Source: Spirochaetales bacterium (GTDB taxonomy: Bacteria; Spirochaetota; Spirochaetia; SZUA-6; JAFGRV01). Taken from it: a DNA stretch of 56,684 nt. Location: the NCBI GenBank assembly GCA_016928415.1, contig JAFGKU010000049.1:1-56684 (forward strand). The letters are read 5' to 3'. The notes beneath the pieces are model-generated. The model did no database searches. It had not been told where the DNA came from and saw nothing but the letters and a program-made list of their open reading frames with translations. This document shows, piece after piece, positions 1-8,676 of this stretch (positions within the stretch are counted from its first letter, which is position 1; every line of letters begins with the position of its first letter). The position numbers and the translations under genes were made by a program.

Positions 1-2
1 AA

Positions 3-97
3 CTATCGATTTATCCTGGGCAACCTCTAAAAACCCCAATTTTAAAAGGGTTTTGATTCGGCTAGCGGCTCCAAAAGGAGGTTTTTAGAGGTGCCTG
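3..97 (+). repeat. Palindromic intergenic repeat, copy 1
   Basis: The terminal arms GGGCAACCTCTAAAAAC (18-34) and GTTTTTAGAGGTGCC (81-95) are inverted repeats with one bulged base. Inside are a CCC...GGG element and a CTCC-AAAA-GGAG hairpin (70-80). Most positions match a copy at 27549-27643, with identical spacing. The element lies in non-coding DNA and ends just before a promoter-like TTGACA. It resembles a MITE or REP-like element or a structured RNA. No transposase is nearby. Confidence 0.85.
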
Positions 98-98
98 G

Positions 99-126
99 TT
101 GACAAACCGGCTTAAAAGGTTACAAT
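99..126 (+). promoter_or_regulatory. Sigma-70 promoter for the glycosyltransferase gene
   Basis: TTGACA (99-104), a 16-base spacer and TACAAT (121-126) form a near-consensus promoter. The -35 begins four bases after the arm of repeat copy 1, so the repeat sits just upstream of the gene's promoter. The start codon at 212 would leave a leader of about 80 bases. Confidence 0.65.
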
Positions 127-211
127 ACCAAAGGCATCTGGACAAACCTCCATCCCGGAAAGTTTCCAGAGATTACCTGCAACAAAATACATGATTTATA
201 GAGGAAACTCA

Positions 212-1378
212 ATGTTAAGGATAGGCATTTTTTCAGACACGTATTACCCGACCATAAACGGTGTTTCGGCATCAACACTTTATTTTTCCAAGGAGCTGGC
301 CAAATTAGGCCATCACGTCTTCATTTTTTGTCCCCGTTATAATGGCTCACGTAATGAGGTCAGCGACCCGGACAAGCCCGGATTTTCCGTTTTCCGCTGC
401 CCTTCCCTTCCCTTACCCATGAATCGCGAACATGCCATCAGTCTGCCGATGTTCAGTTTCAATGTGAATATCCGAAAATTAAAAATGGATATTATCCATA
501 TCCAGGCGCCTTTTATCTTGGGTGTTTACGGCACATGGATTTCACAACGGTTTCATCTCCCATTGACACAGACCTACCATACGATGTGGGAGCATTACAG
601 TCACTATTATATTCTGCCTGAGAGTTTTACAAAACCTGTTATGGCCTTTCAAAACACCCATCTTTGTAATTTGTCGGCGGTTAACTTCGTTCCGTCACCC
701 CAGGTCAAGGAAAGTCTTCTGGAATACGGCGTAAAGACACCGATCATCCTGTGCCCCACAGGTATAGATACCGAAGGGCTTGCCAATGATATGAATGAAG
801 AGCTGGTAAAAAATCATCTTGGAATTCCCGCGGATAAAAAAATCCTGCTTTTTGCCTCGAGGATGTGCGAGGAAAAATCGGTGGATACAGTGGTCGATGC
901 CTTTGAAATAATCATTAAAACCTGTCCTGACGTTGTACTGGTTCTTACCGGAGACGGTCCTTATAAAAATAAAATTCACCAAAAGGTGAAAAAACAGGGT
1001 TTGGACGACAAGGTGATTATTAAAGGATACCTATCCAGGCGGGACCTTCACGCGCATTATAAGGCGTCCGATATTTTCATCTTTCCTTCGGTCTCTGAAA
1101 CCCAGGGGCTGGTGGTGCTCGAAGCCCAGTTCTACGGCAAACCGGTAGTCGGCGTGAGCAGGATGGGTGTAAAAATGATTTTAGAAGGAAACAACGGCGG
1201 TCTTCTGGCGGAAAACAAGGATGCCCGCGAAATCGCGGCCCTCACGATAAAACTGCTGACAGATGAAAAATTGTACGCTGAAAAATCAAAACAGGCGGCC
1301 ATTAATGCTTCCAAATGGCGCACGAGTGATTTTGTTCATATAATGGAAAATGAATTCAAGGCGCTGGTTAAAAAATAG
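212..1378 (+). CDS. Glycosyltransferase family 4, glycolipid synthase-like
   Basis: A 388-residue GT-B fold glycosyltransferase. The N-terminus (MLRIGIFSDTYYPTINGVSA) has the glycine-rich loop typical of enzymes that add glucose to diacylglycerol or build related glycolipids. The C-terminal half has the E-x7-E signature of retaining GT4 enzymes in FPSVSETQGLVVLEA. The nucleotide-sugar donor is probably UDP-glucose and the acceptor a membrane lipid; both are inferred from similarity only. I chose ATG 212 over ATG 191 because an AGAGGAAAC Shine-Dalgarno (SD) lies 5-8 bases before it and the domain begins there. The gene stands alone, converging with the SPOR gene across 5 bases. A mannosyltransferase is an alternative. 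Confidence 0.85.
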   Translation: MLRIGIFSDTYYPTINGVSASTLYFSKELAKLGHHVFIFCPRYNGSRNEVSDPDKPGFSVFRCPSLPLPMNREHAISLPMFSFNVNIRKLKMDIIHIQAPFILGVYGTWISQRFHLPLTQTYHTMWEHYSHYYILPESFTKPVMAFQNTHLCNLSAVNFVPSPQVKESLLEYGVKTPIILCPTGIDTEGLANDMNEELVKNHLGIPADKKILLFASRMCEEKSVDTVVDAFEIIIKTCPDVVLVLTGDGPYKNKIHQKVKKQGLDDKVIIKGYLSRRDLHAHYKASDIFIFPSVSETQGLVVLEAQFYGKPVVGVSRMGVKMILEGNNGGLLAENKDAREIAALTIKLLTDEKLYAEKSKQAAINASKWRTSDFVHIMENEFKALVKK

Positions 1379-1383
1379 AAGTA

Positions 1384-2298
1384 TTATCCCTTATTATTCA
1401 CCAGGGAAATATAGGAATCTTCCATACCTTCAATTTTCTTCAGCCAGTAAAGGAATTTTATTGCTTCCTGCTGATTGGCAAACGGGCCGATCCTCACCCG
1501 GTAATGAGTGACCCCGTATACCTCTTTGGTCCTGATCTGGGCGGAGAGCCCGGATTCCTTAAGCTTGTCATTCAGGTCAAACGCGCTTTGCTTGCTTTTA
1601 TAGGATCCGGCCTGGATCCAGTATTCAAGTCCTTTCCGTACCTTTTGCTTTTCAGGTATAACCGCCTTTTCTTTTTTAACGGTTTCTTTTTTAGATGTAT
1701 AGGAGATCCTGGGTTTTGACTCAATGTACGGTGATTCCTCAAGGGATATTTTCGACGTGTCTTTTTCAAAATTCGATTTCAGATCGGGATCAACCGTTAT
1801 AATAATCGTCGGGTACTCATCTTCTGCTTCTGTCCCGGATTTTTCCCTGGTTTTTTCAGCCGTTGCTTCTTTTATCTGCTCCTCCGGAATCGAGACTGTT
1901 TTTTCCTGTTCCCCGGAAGGCGGACAACTTGGACAGGGAGAAGCCGTTTCCTGCTGAACGTAATCAGGAGTCGCCGTGCCCTGGTCACTTGCCTCTTCGT
2001 AACCATCAGGGGTTGATTCCAGGGACGGAACAGGTGTGACTGTTGCTTCATCCCTGACTCCTATAACCATATCATTCGAGGTAACGGGATCGGTAAAAAT
2101 GGGGCTCGGGCTGGGTAAACCTTCCCGTGAATATTGCTCAATATCCAGGGTATTCCTGTTTTCGTCCGGATTGAACGAACTGACATACGTATTCGTAGTT
2201 TTGCCGGAAGGCCAGTACCACCATAATCCTACGGCAAAAATCACCAGGAGGAGGAGACCCACGGATATAACGACCAATAATATATTCTTACTTTCCAT
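1384..2298 (-). CDS. SPOR-domain membrane protein
   Basis: A 304-residue bitopic protein. Residues 6-27 form one transmembrane helix after a short cytoplasmic tail. Residues 30-220 are a low-complexity linker rich in Pro, Thr, Ser, Glu and Lys. The C-terminus from about 224 is a SPOR domain (YWIQAGSYKSKQSAF...HYRVRIGPF), which in known proteins binds denuded septal peptidoglycan. It is likely a division- or envelope-associated protein spanning the periplasm. It follows polA by 70 bases and may be cotranscribed with it. The SPOR call is firm; the exact role is unknown. Confidence 0.8.
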   Translation of the reverse strand: MESKNILLVVISVGLLLLVIFAVGLWWYWPSGKTTNTYVSSFNPDENRNTLDIEQYSREGLPSPSPIFTDPVTSNDMVIGVRDEATVTPVPSLESTPDGYEEASDQGTATPDYVQQETASPCPSCPPSGEQEKTVSIPEEQIKEATAEKTREKSGTEAEDEYPTIIITVDPDLKSNFEKDTSKISLEESPYIESKPRISYTSKKETVKKEKAVIPEKQKVRKGLEYWIQAGSYKSKQSAFDLNDKLKESGLSAQIRTKEVYGVTHYRVRIGPFANQQEAIKFLYWLKKIEGMEDSYISLVNNKG

Positions 2299-2368
2299 AA
2301 AGCTGTCCTAGTAGAATATCGGTAAAAAAAGGGGCATGATTTAAGGATTATCGAATAATTTTTTTTAC

Positions 2369-5068
2369 TTAATGTATCGCTCCCCAGCTGTCGCCGTGTT
2401 CAAGGGCGACTTTCAGGGGAATTTTCAGATCAATGACGTGTTCCATGCCTTGTTTTACCAGATTTTTCACCTCATCCAGCTCTTCATTCGGCACTTCGAA
2501 GATCAACTCGTCATGCACCTGTAAAAGAAGCCGGCATTTCAGTTTCCGTTGCTGAAGTTCCTTCACGATTTTTATCATGGCCAGTTTCACAACATCGGCG
2601 GCGCTCCCCTGTATGGGAGAGTTTACGGCAATCCTCTCTTCGGCCATTTTTATGGTTTTATTCCTGTCATTGATGCCAGGAAGATATCTCCTCCGTCCAT
2701 AGAGAGTGGAGACATATCCCCTTTGCTCGGCTTCTTTAATGGTTCTTTCCCGGAATTCCCTTACCCCCTTGTATTCCCTGAAATAAGCTTCTATAAAGGC
2801 ATCGGCATCCTTCCTGCTTATTTTCAATTCCCTGGCAAGCCTGAAACCGGACATCCCGTAAATAACGCCGTAATTGATCATTTTACCTATCCGCCGTTGT
2901 TCCTTTGTCACTTCATCCGGAGCCACTGAAAAAATCAGGCTGGTCGTATGGGTATGAATGTCTGCATCGGCTTTAAAAGCGGGAATCAATTTTTCATCAT
3001 TGGATAAATGGGCGAGTAAAACCAGTTCAATCTGGGAATAATCCGCGCTCACAAAACAGTTGCCCTCATCCGGCACAAAAGAACACCTTATCTCGCGTCC
3101 CCTCTCATCCTTGACGGGTATATTCTGTAAATTCGGGTTATTGCTGGAAAGCCGGCCTGTCGCCGTTCCGGTCTGCAGGAATTGCGTGTGCAGCCGGCCT
3201 GTTACCGGGTTTACCTGTTCGGGCAGCGTATCCACGTATGTTGATTTAAGCTTGGAAAGTATGCGATGCTCCAGAACCATACCGGCTACAATGTCATCAT
3301 ATGATAATTCCTCCAGGACACGGGCATCGGTTGAATATCCCGTTTTTGTCTTCTTGATCGGTTTGAGTTTTCTGTCTTCAAAAAGAATCTTCTGCAGTTC
3401 CTTGGTGGAGCGGATATTGAATATGGTACCGCATTCCTTGTAGATTTTATCTTCGATTAATGCCAGGTCCTGATTCAGACTTTTACTGTACTTTTTCAGC
3501 TGGTCCTTTAAAATCCTGATGCCGGCAAGCTCCATCTCCGATAGTATTTGAACGATCGGCATTTCAATTTCAATAAACAACCTGTAAAGGTCCTCGTTCT
3601 CCCGCTTTGAAAACTCGCCTGAAAACTTTTCATACAGCCTGAAAGTGATATCCGCGTCTTCGGCCGCGTAGTCTGTAACCTGTTCGATGTGGAGGTCGGC
3701 GAGAATATTATCCTCCCCCCTGGCAATGAGATCGGAATATTTAACGGTCTTATACGAGAGGTAGCGTTCGGCGAGATAATCCATATTATACGTGCCCATG
3801 CTGCTGTCCAGAACCCAGGCGGCCACCATGGTATCAAAGTAAATATTTTTAAGTTGGATCCCCCAACGGCGCATCACCTTGTAATCATACTTGATGTTTT
3901 GTCCGACAAGCTTCATGGAAGCATCTTCCAGCAATGTCTTGAGTTTCTCCTTAACCAGTTCCGCATCGAGACAATCGATTCCAATCGCCTTGATGGGAAT
4001 GTAGCAGGCTATCCCCTTGCCCGTAGCCAGGGAAAATCCTATCGGGCTGGCAACCATGGCATCCACATTGTCCGTTTCAACGTCAAAGGCGAAAATCCCG
4101 CTTTTTTTAATTTTACCCAGCCATTCATCGAGGGATTTCACGGATAACACTGTTTCATACATCCCCGGTTTAATACTGGCCAGACCGGCTTCATATGACT
4201 TTTCCCCGCCCAGTACCGAATCAAAAATTCTAATGTCCTCGTCATGAAGCAGGGCAAGGGTATGGTCACGGTTTGGGGGCTTCAGTTTGAAAGAATCCGG
4301 ACCGTCTACAGGCAGTTCCGAATAAAGGGTGACAAGTTCCCTGCTCAGGTAGGCGTTTTCCTTATCCGTAACCAGCTTGTTTTTCTGGCTTTCCGATTTG
4401 ATCCCGTCCAGGTTGGCATAAACCGAATCGAGGTCCCCGAACTTGCTGATCAGCTGAACGGCCGTTTTGTCCCCTATTCCTTTAACCCCCGGGATATTAT
4501 CCGAACTGTCACCGGTCAGGGAAAGGTAACTGATAACCTGTTCGGGATATATGCCCTTTTTCTCGTGTATCTCTTCCTTCCCCCAAACGGCATATCCTTC
4601 CCCGCTTTTATCCGGATAGAGAATCTTGACATTCTCGTCAACGAGCTGAAAGAGGTCTTTATCCTTTGACAGGATATAACAGGGAATTTTCTTTGTCCCG
4701 CAATAACGGCATACGGAGGCAATGACATCATCCGCTTCGTAGCCTTCGTGACGGATGGCGGGAATGCCCCAGGCTTTTAAAATTTTTTCTATCTTGTCTA
4801 CCTGGGGATGGAGGTCGTCAGGAGCTTTTTGCCTCGTGGCCTTGTATTCCGGATACCTTTCGTGACGGAACGTCTTTTTTTTTGAGTCAAGTATGACTCC
4901 CAGGTATTCAGGCTTTTCCGAGTTTATCAAGGCAACCAGGGAGCGTAAAAAACCGAAAACGGCACTCGTATTCTCGCCCCTGGAATTCTTTAAAGGATTT
5001 CTTATGAGCGCAAAGTAGGACCTGTAAATCAGCCCATACCCGTCAACGAGATATATTGCATTGTTCAA
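2369..5068 (-). CDS. polA: DNA polymerase I
   Basis: An 899-residue, full-length three-domain Pol I for Okazaki fragment processing and repair. Residues 1 to about 290 are the 5'-3' exonuclease (YLVDGYGLIYRSYFA; EADDVIAS; SLTGDSSDNIPGVKGIG). The 3'-5' exonuclease appears active, with D-x-E motif I near residue 329 (FDVETD). The polymerase domain has motif A (SADYSQIEL, about 674), motif B (RRIGKMINYGVIYG) and motif C (QVHDELIFEV, about 852). The start is TTG with AGAGGTG four bases upstream; no in-frame ATG precedes the domain. It lies 81 bases downstream of the flgN-like gene on the same strand, so it may be read from the fliS transcript. Confidence 0.97.
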   Translation of the reverse strand: MNNAIYLVDGYGLIYRSYFALIRNPLKNSRGENTSAVFGFLRSLVALINSEKPEYLGVILDSKKKTFRHERYPEYKATRQKAPDDLHPQVDKIEKILKAWGIPAIRHEGYEADDVIASVCRYCGTKKIPCYILSKDKDLFQLVDENVKILYPDKSGEGYAVWGKEEIHEKKGIYPEQVISYLSLTGDSSDNIPGVKGIGDKTAVQLISKFGDLDSVYANLDGIKSESQKNKLVTDKENAYLSRELVTLYSELPVDGPDSFKLKPPNRDHTLALLHDEDIRIFDSVLGGEKSYEAGLASIKPGMYETVLSVKSLDEWLGKIKKSGIFAFDVETDNVDAMVASPIGFSLATGKGIACYIPIKAIGIDCLDAELVKEKLKTLLEDASMKLVGQNIKYDYKVMRRWGIQLKNIYFDTMVAAWVLDSSMGTYNMDYLAERYLSYKTVKYSDLIARGEDNILADLHIEQVTDYAAEDADITFRLYEKFSGEFSKRENEDLYRLFIEIEMPIVQILSEMELAGIRILKDQLKKYSKSLNQDLALIEDKIYKECGTIFNIRSTKELQKILFEDRKLKPIKKTKTGYSTDARVLEELSYDDIVAGMVLEHRILSKLKSTYVDTLPEQVNPVTGRLHTQFLQTGTATGRLSSNNPNLQNIPVKDERGREIRCSFVPDEGNCFVSADYSQIELVLLAHLSNDEKLIPAFKADADIHTHTTSLIFSVAPDEVTKEQRRIGKMINYGVIYGMSGFRLARELKISRKDADAFIEAYFREYKGVREFRERTIKEAEQRGYVSTLYGRRRYLPGINDRNKTIKMAEERIAVNSPIQGSAADVVKLAMIKIVKELQQRKLKCRLLLQVHDELIFEVPNEELDEVKNLVKQGMEHVIDLKIPLKVALEHGDSWGAIH

Positions 5069-5149
5069 TGGACACCTCTATCACTTTTATATTTATCATA
5101 TGCAGTCGCGAAAACACCTGAAAGTACGGATTAAAATGGCTTCGAGTGT

Positions 5150-5566
5150 TTATAATTCCATATCAATAAATTTGGGATCAATATTGTGGACGGGATTTTT
5201 ATCAAAACGGGGAGAATTGACTCCAGCCTGTTTTAAAGCATCACTCACAACCTTCATTTTTTCCTTCAAGGCCTGCTTGTTCCTGTCAACCGAGGACTGA
5301 TTCACCTGCAGCGATTCATCCCTTTTTGCAAGCATTTCAAGAACAACAGGGTCGGATTTATACGGGTCCATCTGTTCCCTGTTTGCCTTTAAAATCCGCT
5401 CTATCTCTTCAAATTTGTGCCTGAACGCTTTTTCTTCCTTGATATAATGGGCCATTTTCTCGCCGTCAAGTGCTTCAATCGCTTTTTGTTCGCTGTTCAG
5501 CAGGGCTGAATATTCCGAGAGAAAATCGATCTGTTCCTGTATTAACTTTATTAATTCTTCACGCAT
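5150..5566 (-). CDS. FlgN-like flagellar chaperone
   Basis: A 138-residue, almost wholly alpha-helical coiled-coil protein rich in Glu and Lys. Its size, helical heptad pattern and position directly after fliS fit the FlgN family, which holds hook-filament junction proteins before export. The similarity is of fold and context, not a diagnostic motif. ATG 5566 overlaps the TGA of fliS (5569-5571) only if the alternative TTG at 5572 is used. Either start implies translational coupling, because there is no separate strong SD. The conserved C-terminus runs into HNIDPKFIDMEL. Confidence 0.6.
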   Translation of the reverse strand: MREELIKLIQEQIDFLSEYSALLNSEQKAIEALDGEKMAHYIKEEKAFRHKFEEIERILKANREQMDPYKSDPVVLEMLAKRDESLQVNQSSVDRNKQALKEKMKVVSDALKQAGVNSPRFDKNPVHNIDPKFIDMEL

Positions 5567-5568
5567 AA

Positions 5569-5994
5569 TCAACCGGAAAGGTCTACCCCCCCGTACCTTT
5601 TTGAATCCGATACCGTATCCGTCTTGCCGGCTACTTCAACCCAGGCGGCACGCAAATCAATGAGCATTTTTACCACCTGTTCCATGGGTTCAGCTTCTTT
5701 TTTTATATTGGCATGAAGCAATTGCTTGTTGATGAAAGTATAAATACTAAAAAGGTTTTTGGCAATTTCACCCCCCTTGTCGAAATCAAGGGAAGCCATC
5801 AGTTCAGAAACAACATCCTGGGCCTTGATGATATTATTATTCACTTCATCCAGCTTTTTTGTATTTTTTTTCAGCCGGTCAATGGCCAGATTAATGCATT
5901 TAATGGCCTCATCATACAGCATTATAACCAGTTTACCGGGAGTTGCTGTCTTTATCTGTGTTTCTTTATATGCTTTTAAGGGATTTTCTTTCAA
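5569..5994 (-). CDS. fliS: Flagellar export chaperone FliS
   Basis: A 141-residue helical protein with the FliS signature at the N-terminus (YKETQIKTATPGKLVIMLYD) and the four-helix pattern that follows. FliS binds the C-terminus of flagellin in the cytoplasm and prevents premature polymerisation before export. The start is TTG 5994, preceded by AAAGGAG with an unusually long gap of about 11 bases. No in-frame ATG is available. First gene of a likely fliS, flgN-like, polA, SPOR transcript. Confidence 0.92.
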   Translation of the reverse strand: MKENPLKAYKETQIKTATPGKLVIMLYDEAIKCINLAIDRLKKNTKKLDEVNNNIIKAQDVVSELMASLDFDKGGEIAKNLFSIYTFINKQLLHANIKKEAEPMEQVVKMLIDLRAAWVEVAGKTDTVSDSKRYGGVDLSG

Positions 5995-6087
5995 GACTGT
6001 TCACACTCCTTTCTTGATGATAACAATCGGCCAATTACTTTACCCCAATATCCTGATCTTCACAATAGGGCGATATTAGTTCCCAAT

Positions 6088-6109
6088 CTCTAATTTATAT
6101 AAATTAGAG
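6088..6109. promoter_or_regulatory. Perfect 22-bp palindrome upstream of fliS
   Basis: The arm CTCTAATTTAT (6088-6098) is followed at once by its exact reverse complement (6099-6109). The site lies between the end of the propeller/NodB-like gene and the fliS start, about 95 bases before fliS. With no loop and no T-run on either side it is a poor intrinsic terminator, so an operator for a dimeric regulator is the better guess. Confidence 0.4.
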
Positions 6110-6149
6110 GAACAATTCAATCACAATCTTCCCGTAATTCCAAAATGGC

Positions 6150-8450
6150 TCATTTAGCATGCTCATACAGTACGGAAACGGGTACAATATCATACCCCTT
6201 ATTATACAACTCGTCTATCAATACATCTATTTTATTATAAAGATAGTCCATTCTGTACTTGTCAGGAGCCCCGACCATTACGGGAATAATCGACCCGGGT
6301 TTCTTTTCCCTGATTATTTTGTTTATTATTTCACTGGCGGACAGATAAAGTCCGGATGCAAGGGACTGTTGGGACTCTGTCACCCAGTCGAGTGTGTTGA
6401 CATCCTTACCGACATAAACATACCCCATTTCCTTGGAGGCATTAATAATCTGGGAATTGACAAAATAAAAGGGAGCATGCCAGAAAAGGGACAACTCCTT
6501 GTTCGTTACTGCGAAATATTCATCTTCACTGTTGGCCAGGCCGTTTTTTATAAAATCCTCGTCAATCAGGTACCGTGAATCCGTCATATCAAAATAGGAT
6601 GAAAACATTGAACCCACCTCATGGCCTGAATTGGCGATTTCCCTTACCGCCAGGGGATTCTGCTTAATCGCTTCGCCGTTAACGAAAAACGTACATTTTA
6701 ATTTATACTCGGCAAGCACATCAAAAACGAATGTCAGGCCTTCGATAGAGTTCACGACATCGAAAACCAAAGCCACTTCCCTTCTCCGGGAACGGGAACC
6801 ATGATTGAAATATAAAAGGTCAATTTTATCCTCTTTTACCGAAAGGCTGTCATAACCGGCCTCGGAAATCTTGAATAACGGGGTTGTACCATACGCATCC
6901 TCTTCCGTCTTCCTGACCATCAGCATGTTGTTAAAATCAAAGGATTCGGAATCATCCAGATATACCCTGTACGCATTGGTTTTTGTTTTTTGCGTCCTTT
7001 TCTTGAAAGAATTTATCTTTTTCCATTTAAAATCATCCAGGGAACAGGAATACCGGGTGCCGTTTAAATCCATGAGAATGGACTTTTCATCCTCGGAAAA
7101 ACATATATCCCCCGGTTGGGAAAAGGCGAGGAGGCTAAATTCCTTCTTGTCAATTCTATATAAATTAACGAAATAAGCCCCTGAAATGATCAATTCATTA
7201 TCACTTTTCCAGAGAACGCTCATCGGCCGCTCAACCTGGATGGAATGTTTTTTCGCCCAGTCTATGTTGTTCCTGACCTCCACAACATCTTTTTTTACCA
7301 GGGCGATTAAATCTTCATTGGGTGAAAGCGATATATCAGTCACATCCGGGTCATCCATCATTCTGAAATTACCTATGCTTGTTCCTTCGAGGGCGCTTAG
7401 CCGGAATAAAAGCGGCAAGCGCTCCCCTTTATTGATACTTTTGGAAAGCAAAGTAATGTAGTTTTTTTTACTCCAGGTTAACCGGGATGTCAGGCTGTTT
7501 TTAGGCAGGTAAAGCGCCGGCAGGGAACGGATATAGGAAAATGAAAGGTAGTCATCGGGGCTTAAGTAAAAAAGAAAATAATTACTGCCGTTTCTACAGA
7601 TAATTATTTTTTTTTCATCGTTACTGACCCAGAACGAATCGGAATTGGCATTGTATTTCAAGGGAAGGCGCCCCAGTACCGTCCCCCCCATTATGATCGA
7701 ATCCTTATAAAGGCCACGGGTAAAAAATTCCCTTGATGAAATCTTGTAAACAATATTGTTTGAAAGGTAATACAATTCATTTCTTGCATTCCATGCCACA
7801 TTCCTGATGCTGCCGGTTGCTATCTTTCTCAGGTTTTCCGTGGGAACCCTGTCATCCTGCATCTGGGCAATGGAATAATAATAGATAGCGTTGGCCTTCC
7901 CATACACCAGAAACTTTGAATCCGGCGAAAAGGAAACCATGGGACTTGAAAGTACCCTGTCCACCATGCTCGCGATCAATGTAACGGCACCGTCTGAAGT
8001 GTTGAATAAGCTGATATCGGCAAAACCCGGTTCAGAAGAACGAATATAGGCCATAAAATGACCATCAGGAGAGGAAACTACGGGTTGAGACTTGCCTTTT
8101 AATAGAAGGCTGTCCCTTATAAATGAAGGCAAGGTTACCGGTGGACTGAAACTGGTGAGATTGGAATCAGACTGGAAAATGCCGTAACTGTTTTGTATCT
8201 GGAGCTGCGAAGAATCAGGGAGAAAAGCCATGCTCTGGGGGAAAAAGGTGAGCTGGCGCAGACTTCCGTCCTGGAGATTGGCGAGGAAAAGAGTTTCATA
8301 TTCGCCGAAACCCGGTTGAAAAGACTTGATTTTAAATACTACCTGGTCTGCATCCGATACGTCAAAATCAGTGATGGTGGATTGGGAATAAAGAGAAGCA
8401 AACAAAGAAAATAAAATAACTGTTATTACGATAATCCGCTGCTTTGCCAA
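6150..8450 (-). CDS. Exported beta-propeller protein with degenerate NodB (deacetylase) domain
   Basis: A 766-residue protein. Residues 1-22 are a signal peptide (cleavage near LYSQS). Residues 25 to about 530 contain repeated TolB/WD-like blades (for example VSSPDGHFMAYIRSS and VSFSPDSKFLVYGKA). From about 555 to the end there is a polysaccharide deacetylase-like fold. That domain looks metal-free: motif 1 reads FDVV instead of FDDG, and the H-x3-H of motif 2 is replaced in GHEVGSMFSSYFDMTD. The flanking FVNGEAIKQNPLAV and LDWV motifs survive. It may bind rather than deacetylate glycans in the periplasm. Start TTG 8450 has GAGGT upstream. The gene is monocistronic. Confidence 0.7.
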   Translation of the reverse strand: MAKQRIIVITVILFSLFASLYSQSTITDFDVSDADQVVFKIKSFQPGFGEYETLFLANLQDGSLRQLTFFPQSMAFLPDSSQLQIQNSYGIFQSDSNLTSFSPPVTLPSFIRDSLLLKGKSQPVVSSPDGHFMAYIRSSEPGFADISLFNTSDGAVTLIASMVDRVLSSPMVSFSPDSKFLVYGKANAIYYYSIAQMQDDRVPTENLRKIATGSIRNVAWNARNELYYLSNNIVYKISSREFFTRGLYKDSIIMGGTVLGRLPLKYNANSDSFWVSNDEKKIIICRNGSNYFLFYLSPDDYLSFSYIRSLPALYLPKNSLTSRLTWSKKNYITLLSKSINKGERLPLLFRLSALEGTSIGNFRMMDDPDVTDISLSPNEDLIALVKKDVVEVRNNIDWAKKHSIQVERPMSVLWKSDNELIISGAYFVNLYRIDKKEFSLLAFSQPGDICFSEDEKSILMDLNGTRYSCSLDDFKWKKINSFKKRTQKTKTNAYRVYLDDSESFDFNNMLMVRKTEEDAYGTTPLFKISEAGYDSLSVKEDKIDLLYFNHGSRSRRREVALVFDVVNSIEGLTFVFDVLAEYKLKCTFFVNGEAIKQNPLAVREIANSGHEVGSMFSSYFDMTDSRYLIDEDFIKNGLANSEDEYFAVTNKELSLFWHAPFYFVNSQIINASKEMGYVYVGKDVNTLDWVTESQQSLASGLYLSASEIINKIIREKKPGSIIPVMVGAPDKYRMDYLYNKIDVLIDELYNKGYDIVPVSVLYEHAK

Positions 8451-8610
8451 ATTTTACCTCTTTATTTCAACATCGGCCATTTTTTGAAAAATATTGATCT
8501 TATACATCAACTATAGAGTAAAAATAGCAATAATTCAAGATTCGGGCATGTGTCTGCCGGAATACATTCTTCCGGAAAATGCCCCTGGCAGCCCCGAATA
8601 TTATTTTTGA

Positions 8611-8639
8611 TTGAAATCCGGTTTTGTTTGATATATAAT
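8611..8639 (+). promoter_or_regulatory. Sigma-70 promoter
   Basis: TTGAAA (8611-8616), a 17-base spacer and TATAAT (8634-8639) make a near-perfect promoter. It lies 37 bases before the start of the cNMP-fold gene. Confidence 0.75.
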
Positions 8640-8676
8640 CTAGATAATTCGTGGATTACAGAAAGGAGTATAATAT

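Noticed and set aside
8557-8575. CCGGAA-N7-TTCCGG hairpin upstream of the cNMP-fold gene
   Set aside because: Only six pairs, no T-run, and it lies before the promoter on that strand. I see no role.
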